NCBI GenBank assembly: GCA_023512835.1
Contig: CM042085.1
Coordinates: 41,936,189 to 42,000,188 of the forward strand
From: Taxillus chinensis
Lineage: Eukaryota; Streptophyta; Magnoliopsida; Santalales; Loranthaceae
Reading direction: 5' to 3'
DNA length: 64,000 bases
The notes beneath the pieces were generated by a model. It was not told the origin of the DNA and searched no databases. It saw only the letters and a program-made list of their open reading frames with translations. This document shows, in pieces, positions 20,958-36,133 of the stretch. The position numbers were made by a program, and so were the translations under genes. Within the stretch, counting starts at the first letter, position 1; every line of letters starts with the position of its first letter.

Positions 20958-23900
20958 ATGCAACCTATGGTGCAGCAGCCTCAACGGGAGGCACAGGGTC
21001 ATGTTGATCAGCGGGGCAAGGCCCCAATGGGCCAGGCTAGTGGCAGTGGGCCACGAGGGAGGACTTTTTCCCTCACCAGCAGAGAGGCAGAGGTTCCACC
21101 AGTGGACGAGGCAGGAGCAGGACCTTCAGTGGTGAGAGGTACCATTATCATTTCTCATACTATCTGTTCAGTTTTGATTAATACTGGTGCTACCCATTCT
21201 TTTATTTCGTATGCTACGATGGTTGGATTGGAGTTAGACCAGGAGACAGTGAGTCAGTCTCTGATGGTTGCTTCACTTTTGGGTGGAATTGTGATACTTG
21301 AGAGTATCTGTCGTGCTTGTCAGGTAACACTTGGGGGTGTTAACCTATTGTGTGATTTGTATATCATGGAGTTAGATGATTTTGATGTTATCCTGGGTAT
21401 GGACTGGTTGGTCTCCGTGGAGGCCAAGATTAATTGTTTTCGACGGCGTGTGACGTTCCTCACGCCAGAGGGCACGCGGGGTGTCTTTGTGGGTGAGTGG
21501 ACCGAGGAGGCATGTAGGTTGGGACCTTTGAGGCATGGGTGGGGTAATGTGACCCACCAGTTAGCCAACTTGACGTTGGTTGACAGGAGGAGAGAGGGGA
21601 AGGCTATTTTGCCACCCATTGTAGATCAGTTCCCGGATGTGTTTCCCGAGGACTTGGTCAGTTTGCCACCCGTGAGGGAGGTAGAGTTTTCGATCGAGTT
21701 GTTGCCAGGGACAACACCGATCAGGTTAGCGGCCTACAGGATGGCACCGACAGAGCTTAGAGAGCTCAAGAGACAGATAGATGATCTATTGGCACGAGGC
21801 TTTATCAGGCGGAGTAGCTCACCGTGGGGCGCTCCAGTGTTGTTTGCCAAGATGGCGGATGGTTCACTTCGGCTATGTATAGACTACTGGAAGCTGAACC
21901 AAGTGACTGTGAAGAACAGGTATCCATTGCCGAGGATCGATGACCTGTTTGATCAGTTTCGCGGTGCGAGGTGGTTTTCCAAGATAGACTTAAGATCTGG
22001 ATACCATCAGTTGAGGGTTAGGGAGGCAATATCCCTAAGACCGCATTCAGTTGTCGCTACGGGCATTATGAGTGGCTTGTGATGCCGTTTGGGCTCACGA
22101 ATGCTCCAGCAGTGTTTATGGGATTGATGAACCAGGTGTTTGCTCCATATTTAGATATGTTCATTGTGGTGTTCATCGACGATATTTTGGTCTATTCAGC
22201 GACCAAGAGGGAGCATGACGAGCATTTGCAGGTTGTGTTGCAGACTTTGCGGGAGCATCGGCTGTACGCGAAGTTCACGAAATGTGACTTCTGGTTGCAA
22301 TAGGTGCACTTCTTGGGGCATGTGGTATCTTCGAAAGGTATCACAGTGGATCCTGAGAAGATTGAGGCAGTCATGTCGTGGAAGAGGCCCACGAATGTGT
22401 TTGAGATTCGTAGCTTCCTTGGTTTGGCAGGCTACTATCGGAGGTTCGTGGAGGATTTTTCCAAGTTGGCAGCTCCTATGACGAACCTGACCAGGAAGGG
22501 AGTTCCTTTCGTTTGGTCTGATGCGTGTGAGAGTGCTTTCATGGAGCTGAAGTCACGATTGACCTCAGCACCTATCTTGATTATTCCACAGGAGGGTGTG
22601 CCTTTTGAGGTGTATTGTGATGCTTCCAGGGTGGGACTTGGTTGTGTGTTGATGCAGACTCGGCAGGTGATTGCTTATGGATCTAGGCAGTTAAGACCAC
22701 ATGGGCAGAACTATCCCACGCATGATTTGGAGTTGGCTGCAGTGATCTTTGCACTTAAGAGATGGCAGCATTATCTCCTTGGGGAGAAATTTGTGGTGTA
22801 TACGGACCACAAGAGCTTGCAGTATATCTTCTCTCAGCGAGACCTGAACCTTAGGCAGAGACGGTGGGTGGAGTACCTGCAGCAGTTTCAGTTTGATATG
22901 ATGTACACCCCTGGGAAGGGTAACGTGGTGGCAGATGCACTGAGTAGGAAGAGCAGGGCCGTGGTGGCCCATTGTGCCATTAAGGAATGGGAAATGATGG
23001 GACAGTTGGCAGCGATGAGGTTGTAGATGGTGACCAGCGAGGGGCGAGGGACCCTTAGTGTTATTGTCGCTGTCCCTGAGTTACAGTGTAGGATCATAGA
23101 GGATCAGCTGGGGGACATTGATTGTGAGGTCATCCGCGACAGGATTCAGACTGGGCAGGCATCTTCTGACTGGACTGAGGATGCAGAGCACGTGCTGTGG
23201 TATAGGGGTAGATTGATAGTTCCCACTTCTCTTCAGGAGGAGGTTCTTCGGGAATTTTACCAGTCGAGGTTAGCTGTACATCCTAGTGGGACCAAGATGT
23301 ACCATGCCGTGAGGAGGCAGTTTTGGTGGCCAGGCCAGAAGAAGGCCGCTGCTGATTTTGTGAGGAGGTGTTTGACCTGTCAGCAGGTCAAGGCAGAGCA
23401 CCTGAGATCAGCTGGTGAGTTGCAGTCATTGCCAGTGCCAGAGTGGAAATGGGACCACGTGACCATGGATTTTGTCACTGGACTTCCTCGTTCCAGGGTA
23501 CACGACACGATATGGGTAGTTGTCGACCGATTGACCAAATCAGCACATTTTATTCCGATTCGAGAGACAGACCCAGTGAGGACTTTGGGACAGAGGTATA
23601 TTGATGTTATTGTGCGGTTGCATGGAGTCCCATTGTCTATTGTATCTGATCGGGATGCCAGGTTCACATCTCAGTTTTGGAGACAGTTGCAGCGAGCCTT
23701 GGGTACTAGGGTGAACCTCAGTACAGCCTTTCATCCGCAGACGGATAGTCAGTCAGAGCAGACGATTCAGACGCTTGAGGATATGTTGCACGCCTGTGTC
23801 CTTGATTTTGAAGGTTGTTGGGAGACTCACCTTCCTTTGGTAGAGTTCTCTTACAACAACAGTTATCAGGCCACGATTGGGATGGCTCCGTATGAGGCGC

Positions 23901-24514
23901 TGTATGGGTGGCCTTGTAGATCACCCTTGTGTTGGGCACAGACGGGAGAGACAGCAGTTCTCGGTCCCGATATGGTTCGAGAGACCACAGAGATAGTGCA
24001 GCTGATTCGACAGCGCATGTTGACAGCGCAGAGTAGGCAGAAGTCTTATGCGGACCAGAGGCGTCGACCTTTGCAGTTTGAGGTGGGGGACCGTGTATTT
24101 TTGCGGGTTTTGCTGCGTCGAGGGCATCGGAGGTTTGGACGTGGATCCAAACTCTCCCCTCGTTTTGTGGGACCGTTTGAGATTGTTGCCACTGTGGGCA
24201 CAGTGGCTTACCGATTAGCCTTGCCACCGGAGTTGGCGCGAGTACATGATGTGTTTCATGTGTCTCAGTTGTGACGGTATCACCCAGATCCTTCTCATGT
24301 GTTGGACTATCGCGAGATAGACTTGGCTGATGATGGTGCCGTTGTTGAGATGCCGGCACAGATTTTGGACAGGCGGGACCAGGTCTTGCGGGGCAAGACG
24401 ATCCCACTAGTTCGGGTGTTATGGCGACACCGAGGCATGGAGGAGCAGACTTGGGAGAAAGAGAGCCAGATGCGGGTTCTTCATCCTGAGTTGTTCGAGG
24501 ACGATCAGTCCTGA
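20958..24514 (+). pseudogene. pol: T1 pol: protease, RT, RNase H, integrase, chromodomain (broken)
   Basis: Protease: the active-site triad is N-T-G ([13 protein letters not shown]), the catalytic Asp codon being AAT at 21180-21182, a G-to-A change. [18 protein letters not shown], then [11 protein letters not shown] with the catalytic DD near 22180. A single-base deletion near 22030 shifts the frame. RNase [15 protein letters not shown] and [11 protein letters not shown]. Integrase: CLTCQQVK, MDFVTGLPRS, SIVSDRDARFTSQFW and SEQTIQTLEDMLHAC. The C-terminal ILDRRDQVLRGKTIPLVRVL with WEKESQMRVLHPELF (24362-24490) is chromodomain-like, a histone-reading module that steers integration. Stops: TAG 22301, TAG 23024, TGA 24272, all one C-to-T step from CAG or CGA. 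Confidence 0.93.
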
Positions 24515-24784
24515 GGTGGGAAGGATGTGAGGACCTTCCCTGAGGTATGAGTTATGTTTTATGCATTTGTTTTGCATATGTTGTTTGAGATGTGGTTTAG
24601 CTTGTTATTTGTCGGCATCTTGGCATCTTGTGAGCCTTTTTGGCTTGTTGTGAGTTGCATTGCACCTGTGTGGTTGGTGATCATGTTGATGATCATATTT
24701 TGTGTTTTGTTGTTGTGCGGTGCTTGAGCTTGGATTTTGCTATGTCCTTTGGGCATGTGTTTTATTTTCAAGGACGAAAAGTCC

Positions 24785-24798
24785 TAAGGTGGGGAGGA
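24785..24798 (+). promoter_or_regulatory. Polypurine tract of T1
   Basis: TAAGGTGGGGAGGA abuts the 3' LTR at 24799. A similar motif, TGAGGTGGGAAGGATG, lies upstream at 24512-24527; between the two (24515-24798) no gene is seen. Confidence 0.85.
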
Positions 24799-27710
24799 TG
24801 TAAAGACTCGTATTTGGGTAATTTTGAGAGATAGCCATTCTATGGGAATGCAACCATCTAGACGGTAGTGTAGTCGTCGATGTGAGAATTTTGACTATCC
24901 TTCGGCCCGATTCCGAGTCGGGGCCCCATTTGACCCAATTGTTGACTTTTCGGGGTTTATTGGTTGACTTTGGGTTTGAGTAGTCATTTGAGTGTAATAA
25001 TATCTAAACAGTGTTGTGCTTGTCATTTCGAGCGTTTTGACAATAATTTGACTCAATTTGGAGTTCGTGACCTCGGGATGTCAATTATTGCGTTCGGGTC
25101 AATTATTGCTGGGAGGCCAATTATTGGCAACAGTATATATATAATTAAGAACTGCCTTATCTCTTTAATTGCCAATTATTGGTGCGTGCGTGTTTGAGCA
25201 AGAGAGAGAGAGAGAAGGTGAAGAGCGTGAAGAGTTTTCTTGGCGATTTTGGGGCGATTGGAGCTCGTGGATCGCAAATAATCTTCCAGGTAGGTGTCCT
25301 TAACTGTCTTATCTCGATCCTATCTTTGAATATGTGATCTGTGGTTGTATGAGTGTGTATTTTATGAGGGTTGAGAAGTCAAACATGGAGGTCTAGATTT
25401 AGATCTAGATGAATATATGATTTGTGTGTATTTCTGCTGTTATCGTGCGAATTAGAGGTGTTTAGGACGCGTTTTGAGGTAAATATTGCAGTTTTTTGCG
25501 TAAAACATGTGTTTATGAGCGTCTGGGGGTCACTGGGTTGCTTCCAGACGAAGAACAGGCCAAAAACGATGATGAACAGTACCCTGGGCGAACTGTAGGG
25601 TCGAAGTTCGTAGTCAGCAGCTATGGAGTCAGCAGCTATAGAGTCAGCAGCTTCGTAGTCAGCAGCTATGGAGTCAGCAGCTTCGTTAGTCCGGATCAGT
25701 AGTCCGGAGTAGTTAGTCCGGAGCAGTAGTCCGCAGTAGTTAGTCCGGAGTAGTAGTCCGAAGCAATTAGTCCGGATCAGTAGTACGGAATAGTTAGTCC
25801 GGATCAGTAGTCCGGAATAGTTAGTCCGGATCAGTAGTCCGGAGTAGTAGTCTGGATCAGTAGTCCGGAGCAGTTAGTCCGGATTAGTAGTCCGGAATAG
25901 TTAGTCCGGATCAGTAGTCCGGATCAGGAGCAGTAATCCGTAGCATCAGTCCGTAGCATCAAATCCGTAGCAGCAGTCCGTAGCATCAGTCCGCAGCATC
26001 AAATCCGTAGCATCAGTCCATAGCATCAGTCCGTAGCATCAATCCGTAGCATCAAATCCGTAGCATCAGTCCGTAGCATCGATCCATGACATCAAATCCG
26101 CAGCGTTGATCCAGCCTTCAATCCGCAACAAGATGTTCCACAGACGGTAACCGCACCGCACCTGGACATTTACATTGTAAACCATTATGCCTAAAGTATT
26201 ATACTTAAGTTACAATGTAAATAACGAAATACCCCCCATTTGGATTCAAAGAAAAATACAAGAAAAATTAATTCCCACTCTTTCAAAATGTGAAAATTGA
26301 GATTTAGTGTAAAATCTCGGAAAAATCCAGAAGTTTGTAATGATGAATTTTTGGAAAGTGGGGTTAGACATCTCAGAAAAATCCCCAAAAATCAGATTAT
26401 CTTATTTATGATATGGGAACCCAATGCCGGGACTTTTGATTTCAAGAAAATAGCTGTTATGGGTACTTCCTTCATAAATCAAGGGTTAATGATTTACTTG
26501 TGAAGACTGGCTACAATTCTAAAGGAAATGTTGAGAATGACATGTCATACTAATGTTAGTATGTTGATGTGAGGTATTGGGGCATGGACTCCGTGACTTG
26601 TTTGGGTTCTCACCGTGATGCACCGATGGTGCTATGTGGTTGGCGTGGCAGGCATATGCACCGATGGCAGGCCTGTGTGGCGACTGTGGCCGATGTCACG
26701 GACCGAGGCTTATCCTAGCATACTTAGGCCATTTTGGGGTATTTTCCCTTTGTAAAGTGTTGTACTTAGCTTATAGAGTAAGTTGTAGAGATTTTAGATT
26801 TCGATCATATATGATGTCTCCTGGCGACATAGCCAGAAAAGTGTTAACATCTATATGTAGGGGAGTGATGTTGTAAAGCTTTCAAGCAATCAATACAATC
26901 GTTTGTTGCCTTCGTTTAAAATCGATCTTCCGCTAAGCGCTTCCCTACACAATTGCTTTACAACGGATCGATGGGTTCCAATCCAAATGCGACGAGTTAG
27001 GCTGACCTAGCGTTCCTTCGTACGGGTGGGAACTAGGTGTCGCACGGGTTAAGCTGCTATAAAGGCTGACCCCGTGACACCGGGCATATTACGCTGTGGA
27101 CAGGCTAAGGCCTGAGTTGAGCCGTTGAGCTCGTGGAGCTAGGGCTGAGTGCCCTGAGATTGGATCCCATGGAGGATCGTGGACAAGTTGTCCTGATGTT
27201 TGTTTGCAGGCTGAGTCCTGATAATTGTGCACACTACACGGTGCACGAGTACATTGAGCATATAGCATAGACTTATATGTGTTGCATGATGTAGAGTTTT
27301 GGGGTCACCTACTGAGCTTGTCGCTCACTCCTACTTGTTGTTTACCCTTTTCAGGTGTGACCCGAGACTAGTGGAGGACTTTCTTCTAGGAGGACGCCCA
27401 CTACTCTGATGTATGATACAGTTATATTCTGTATTGTTTTATGTGATATCCCGGACATAGGTCCGTGGACATTTGTATTTGCATACTGTATGATATGATG
27501 TCTGTGATTGTTTGACTTATTGTATGCATGATGATGTATGGGAAAGTACAGGATTACCTTGATGTATGACTGTACAGGGTTGCATATTTGAGACAGCACC
27601 CACGGTGTAGTCTCCATTGGTGCTAGTCACCAGCTCCTTGACCTATCGGGTGCGGGCAAGGGGAAGTCATGTACCCGGTTCCGGGTTTCCTGGAATTCGG
27701 GGGCGTGACA
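24799..27710 (+). repeat. T1 3' LTR
   Basis: 2912 bp, the same family as 16719-19268. It is 362 bp longer, because a 385-bp insertion (26694-27078) is present here and absent from the 5' LTR. Apart from that and the CCGGA array, the copies look nearly identical. Confidence 0.93.
26694..27078 (+). mobile_element. 385-bp insertion in T1 3' LTR, probable small solo LTR
   Basis: Begins TGTCACGGACC and ends CCCCGTGACA, so TGTCACGG/CCGTGACA form inverted ends. It interrupts a stretch that is continuous in the 5' LTR (near 18633). Flanks are CCGA (26690-26693) and CCGG (27079-27082), a likely 4-bp duplication with one transition. It carries a TTGTAAAG...CAATCAATACAATCG region like an R/U5 boundary. 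No gene. A MITE is less likely because the inverted ends are short. Confidence 0.65.
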
Positions 27711-27715
27711 GCGAG

Positions 27716-27848
27716 CCTCTCGCCAATGTGTCTTGTGACAGTTTTACTTCTACGAACTACGACTCTTCGACCCTACGATCTTCGGTTCTTCGAGTCTCCA
27801 GACTTAGACTACATTTTGGCGACAACATTAAATCCTATATTCCCAACA
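27716..27848 (-). mobile_element. S0 5' LTR, 5'-terminal piece
   Basis: Read on the minus strand it starts TGTTGGGAATATAGG at 27848, a Sirevirus-type LTR start, and runs to the T1 target copy. It shares the CGACTCTTCGACCC words of 15740-16718. The outer flank at 27849-27853 is ATAAG; its partner is outside the window. Confidence 0.6.
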
Positions 27849-27983
27849 ATAAGTTTTTGGTTTAGTTCATCGACTTTTAACCATCATTAACATTCAATCA
27901 ATAACCATCAAAATGTCAAATGACGTATTAATAACTTTATAAATTGTCTTGGCTAGATACTATATATGTTGTAGGAGTCTCAC

Positions 27984-28388
27984 ATGGCAGACAGACGTGA
28001 CACTAATGAGGTGGACGTAAAACTTTTTATTAAGTCTTTTCAAGAACAACTTCAAATGTTGAATGCAAAATTGGATGATTTGCAATCTCCTTTGACTTCT
28101 TGCGTACTATCATGGAGGCAAGTCATTAAAGAAGAGGATGCATTATTTGATTATTCTAAGTCAAAGAGTCGTAGAAATCGATCACCTTCGAGGCAAAGCA
28201 ATTTTCTTGGAGGTGTCAAGTTAAAGATCCCTACATTTTAAGGTAAAAATGAATCCGAAATCTACTTAGAATGGAAAAGAAACTAAGCTTAAAGATCAAA
28301 CATGCTTTTAATTGCCACAACAATTTAGAGAAAAAGAAGATAAAGTTAGCAACTATAGAATTCACCAACTATGCTATTATTTGGTGAG
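27984..28388 (+). pseudogene. Fragment of a Gypsy gag gene
   Basis: Open from MADRRDTNEVDVKLFIKSF to a TAA near 28239; the homology continues beyond the stop. The block VKLKIPTF, then GKNESEIYLEWKR, then a CHNNLEKKKIKLATIEFTNY-like segment (up to about 28382) matches the N-terminal half of plant Gypsy gag proteins. No LTR, primer site or pol follows, so this is a relic. The CAG-to-TAA type loss at 28239 and a frameshift near 28282 break it. Confidence 0.65.
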
Positions 28389-29055
28389 AATTATATATAT
28401 ATAATTAGCTTACTCATCATTAATACTCTTCGATCTTGATTTTCTAATGCAATTTCAAAAAAAAAAATCTAAATTCACAAGACTTACAAGCATATCCATA
28501 AATAACTTCAATAAACAAACAAATAAATCTTCAGATATATATATCAGATCATATAATTTATATTCAATTAATTAAATCCTCAATTAAACCGTAAACTAAT
28601 CATATAATATTAAATTTTTTAAATTTTAAAATAAATTAATTTTAAAAACAGTATATTCCTAATTTATATAAGCTAAATCGATTTATCGCCCCCATTTTTT
28701 TTACCAATGACCACCCTTAATAAAAATATTGCTCCATCAAATCGATTCGATTTAGTAAATACAATAGCATCATTTACTGCGCTTAAAATACAGCAAAGCA
28801 GTTCCACAAGAGGAAATTTCGATTGCGACATCAATGGATAATCACAAAACTAACACCGAATAGTTCAAACGAAAGCAATAAGGTTTCAGAAAACAAACTA
28901 AGAAAAAAATATTTCTTCCAAATTCGGGATAGTGGAGCCATCACAACATTTCCCACATCTCATCACAGCATTTTCCACATTTCATCATTGTGTATCTCAA
29001 AATTCCTGCGGGCATGTCACCAATTCAAAATTAGAACTTAAAACTTCACGATCAT
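28389..29055 (+). other. AT-rich stretch 3' of eL34
   Basis: No gene is seen. It contains the presumed 3' untranslated region of eL34 (minus strand, just below 29056) and AT-rich simple sequence. No certain polyadenylation signal could be assigned. Confidence 0.5.
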
Positions 29056-33047
<3,992 letters not shown>

Positions 33048-33160
33048 TTTTGTCTGACTTAGCTCGCTGCGGCGAAGAAGATAAGATAGGGCAAGAGAGG
33101 GATAGGTTTTGCTATGTGAAGTAATATATAGTGTTTAGTGAGTCGAAAACCCTAGATCGG
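33048..33160 (-). promoter_or_regulatory. eL34 promoter and 5' leader
   Basis: A TATATATT-like TATA box lies at about 33124-33133 (minus strand), about 80 bp before the ATG. A telo-box (AAACCCTA on the plus strand, 33147-33154) sits just upstream. Telo-boxes are typical of plant ribosomal-protein promoters. The leader is pyrimidine-rich (CCTATCCCTCTCTTGCCC), suggesting a start near 33095; that is inferred. Confidence 0.7.
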
Positions 33161-35646
33161 ACGGCTTCGGTCATCGCCCTTTAAGGACCAAGATGTAGAT
33201 TAGATTTATTTTTTTTTCCCTTTTTTTCATTTCCCTCCCTCCCTGTTATGATACTGCTTTCATAATTTTGTACCCATCAATTTCACGCTTTTACGCTTAA
33301 TATCGAATCAATTACTGATCTATATTGTTTGGGTAGCAAATACAACGGACAACAATCTCTTTAAAAAATAATAATATGGATCGATATTGATCGGCGTATT
33401 TTCTGTTTTTATTTTAAAAATATAATAATTATTTTTGAGTGTATAAAACTAAAAATAATACAAATTTATTTTTATTTTTTAAGTCCTAAAAAATAAAAAT
33501 AATATTTTATTATTTTTAATTTTTTATTTTTTATATTTTAAAACAGCTATCACATTTTTAAAATAAAAACAGAAAACAGGTAAAACAAACATGCTCTTAA
33601 TATTGGATCAATTTTCGTAGTTTCTTTGCCATAAACAAAGGTGGGTGAAAGGATATTAGAGGCTTATGGTCTAGTTTAGTAATACTATGTTTTTTTAAAA
33701 AAGTTATTTTTAGTTGTATTAAAAAATTATTATTTTATAAGCATATGAATATTTGATAAAATATAATTTTAAAAGTATTTTAAATTTAAAAAATAAGTAA
33801 TAGGTGTTTGATAAATTTAAAAAAAATATTATAGATATTTAAAAAAATAAAAATATCCTTAAATTATAAATTTACATCCTTTTTCTTTTTGATTTTTAAA
33901 TAAGGTTAATATGAATATTTTACAAAGTTTAAAGTGACTGCCTGGAAAAATAACTTCTATTTTATTTTATTTTCTTATAAAAGCATTAACTTTTTTTATA
34001 AGTGCATTTTTAAATTTATCAAATAAATTTTGCTACTTCTACTTATAAAATAAGTAAAAATAGTTTCTCAAAAGCAATGCTAACATAAGCCCACATGTCT
34101 TTATAATGATGAACCTAAACGACAATATAAGAGGATGAATTACCCCCTCCCGTACTATATTGTAGGGTATGCAATTATTAGGAATTTCAATGGATTCACA
34201 CACATACTCTAAGAAATTATCTTGGTGAAAAGCTCATTTATAAGCATGGGTGATTAAGATCCTTATTTGGGTGAGTGCCCTAATTGCACATATATTTATG
34301 AAAGGAAGTAGTCTTCCCAATGCTATCCTCACTCTAAAGATTGTCCCTTAAAGGGATGGGCCCTGCCCTACCCTTACAGACATATCTAAGTCTTAATCCT
34401 CCCCTATATCACACCTAAAGCCATTGAGATCTTCTTTTATCACATTATCTTTGTTAATTTCTCCATAGTGCTTATCAATTTTGGTGATTTTTCTACAACA
34501 CACAATGCTACCTTAATTGCCTTTTCACTTCTTATATATTCTATTTAGACTAGACTTGTGTTTCTCATCCTTCTCTTAGAGTCCAAACCCCAATAACACT
34601 TAGTGCATGTTTGGTACATGAAAATGGAATAAAATTCACATTTTCACATCTGATACATAAAAGGAAAGGAAATAATTCATTATTGTGAAAATGAAATTAC
34701 ATTGGTTAAGATAAAGTTTATTCTCTTGGCCCTCGGTATCGAGACATTCTTGCATCTTAGTATGTGCAAAGATTAGTTTGGTCGTGAGATGCAAAACATT
34801 GTAATTCTAGTTTCTACACTTGGTTCACTATTTCTGACAAAAGTGTGACTACGCAAGGATTCATTTGGGTGAATTTTTGCTTCATCACATGAATGTGACT
34901 ATTTGGTTGTATTTACTTAAATAGGTAAAAATTATTTAATTTGTAATAAATATAATTAATTTATCAAAATGTTAATTATTATTATAATTAAAAAATATTT
35001 AATAATAGTTTTATCAGATAACTATTGAATAATAAGGCCATAAATATTTAATTTAGATTGTATTAGACTAATAAAATAATAAATGAATTGAAACCGATAA
35101 AAAAATGTAATTTAATTTATAATAAAAAATGAGCAAGATGAAATAAATTAATTTATTATTTTCAAAAGTTCCATCTTGATCCTTTTTGTTTTTAAAATTA
35201 ATTTATTTACTTCATCTCAACACAAAAATAAATAATAAAATGCCATATAAGATGACATCAACAAATTAAATTTATTTTTATTTTTTAGTGCCATTAAGGA
35301 ATTCCAATATTGTCTTTTATAATGATAACCTTCCATAATCAAAAATAAAATATGAATGACCTATATAAGAAAAAATAAAGTTAAGTGACCACTGAGTAAT
35401 TTCCCTTCAAGTTCAACGTAATGACCACCGACATGATTTATCCAGATTTTAAACTTATAAAAAAATATAATTTTTATTAAATTTAAACAATAGCAATGTT
35501 TAATACCATCTCAAAGAGGCTTTTTATTCTCTATAAATAAGAGTCAAGTTGTAAAGTGTTGTTCCAACACTCTTTATCTCCTTTTGATATTTTAAAAATA
35601 ATATAGTTACTCTTTATTTGTGAAAAGTTACTATTTACTCTATATA
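33161..35646. other. AT-rich intergenic DNA with possible MITE
   Basis: No gene is supported. At about 33660-34095 the two ends are loosely inverted (GGCTTATG...TTAGTAATACT against the complement of AGCAATGCTAACATAAGCCC) around an A/T core, as in small hAT-type MITEs. No duplication was identified, so this is tentative. The rest (34100-35646) shows nothing specific. Confidence 0.35.
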
Positions 35647-35758
35647 TGTAGGTCCTAAAGTGAGTCTAGAGGGGGAAAGGGGGTGAATAGACATTTTTCA
35701 TAGAAGCTTAACTCTCTTACAGGCTTAGAAAGTTTAAGGAAAGATAGGGAAACTAGAT
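35647..35758 (-). mobile_element. Terminal fragment of a Sirevirus-type LTR
   Basis: Read on the minus strand it ends CTATTCACCCCCTTTCCCCC, a TCTAGACTCACTTTAGG block and CCTACA at 35647, very like the S0 LTR end (2159-2200). Only about 112 bp are present, next to AT-rich host DNA. Confidence 0.7.
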
Positions 35759-35872
35759 TGTCACGCCCCCAACTCCAGGAGACCCAAAATCAGGCAAGCG
35801 ACTACCTCCCACCGCACCCGAGGGCAAGATGTTGGTAACTAACACCAAAAGGGGTGTTGGGTCTCTAACGTC
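35759..35872 (-). mobile_element. Terminal fragment of a chromovirus-type LTR
   Basis: On the plus strand it starts TGTCACGCCCCCAACTCCAG, matching the reverse complement of the T1 LTR end (27590-27710) over about 110 bp, including the ACTAACACCAA block. It is a diverged relative of T1 in inverted orientation. Confidence 0.65.
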
Positions 35873-36072
35873 CCATAAATCAATCCCACATCGGTTAGGG
35901 CGAACATTGAGGTCGTCCTAATGAGGAGGCTTATGTGCACTTTGTCACAACGTATTTTAACGGGTCGTGGCCCATTAGAAACAAATCCGTGCGGGCTGCG
36001 GCCCATAGGTGGGCGCGCGAGTGCCAAAGCGGACAATATTGTGATAGTGAGTGCCATGACCGAGGTCCAACA
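35873..36072 (+). mobile_element. LTR-like end upstream of S2
   Basis: Contains the CCCACATCGG motif common in plant Copia and TRIM LTRs and ends GAGGTCCAACA directly before a tRNA-Met primer site. The sequence does not resemble the S1 LTR although the gag downstream does, so the S2 LTR was replaced or recombined. Confidence 0.55.
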
Positions 36073-36074
36073 AG

Positions 36075-36086
36075 TGGTATCAGAGC
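36075..36086 (+). promoter_or_regulatory. Primer-binding site of S2
   Basis: TGGTATCAGAGC, an exact initiator tRNA-Met complement, 2 bp after the CA end. Confidence 0.9.
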
Positions 36087-36133
36087 AAGTTCTACCCACT
36101 CAAAGTAGAGATCCCACTCTTTCTCTCTCAACA

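Larger units (their letters stand above)
16719..27710 (+). mobile_element. Complete chromodomain Gypsy element T1 (Tekay/Del-like), 11.0 kb
   Basis: LTRs at 16719-19268 and 24799-27710 both begin TGTAAA and end GGGCGTGACA. Flanking 5-mers are GCAAG (16714-16718) and GCGAG (27711-27715), a target duplication with one transition. Order: gag with two zinc knuckles, aspartic protease, reverse transcriptase, RNase H, integrase, chromodomain. Integrase after RNase H marks Gypsy; a C-terminal chromodomain, tRNA-Met primer and LTRs over 2.5 kb fit the Tekay/Del chromoviruses. Nine TAG/TGA codons, one frameshift and a lost protease Asp make it inactive. It sits in the S0 LTR. Confidence 0.93.

Noticed and set aside
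20572..21002. Minus-strand frames over T1 gag
   Set aside because: Shadows of the GC-rich gag frame, which has zinc knuckles and homology on the plus strand.
34601..34930. MITE suggested by a GTGCATGTTTGGTA start
   Set aside because: No matching inverted end or target duplication could be found.
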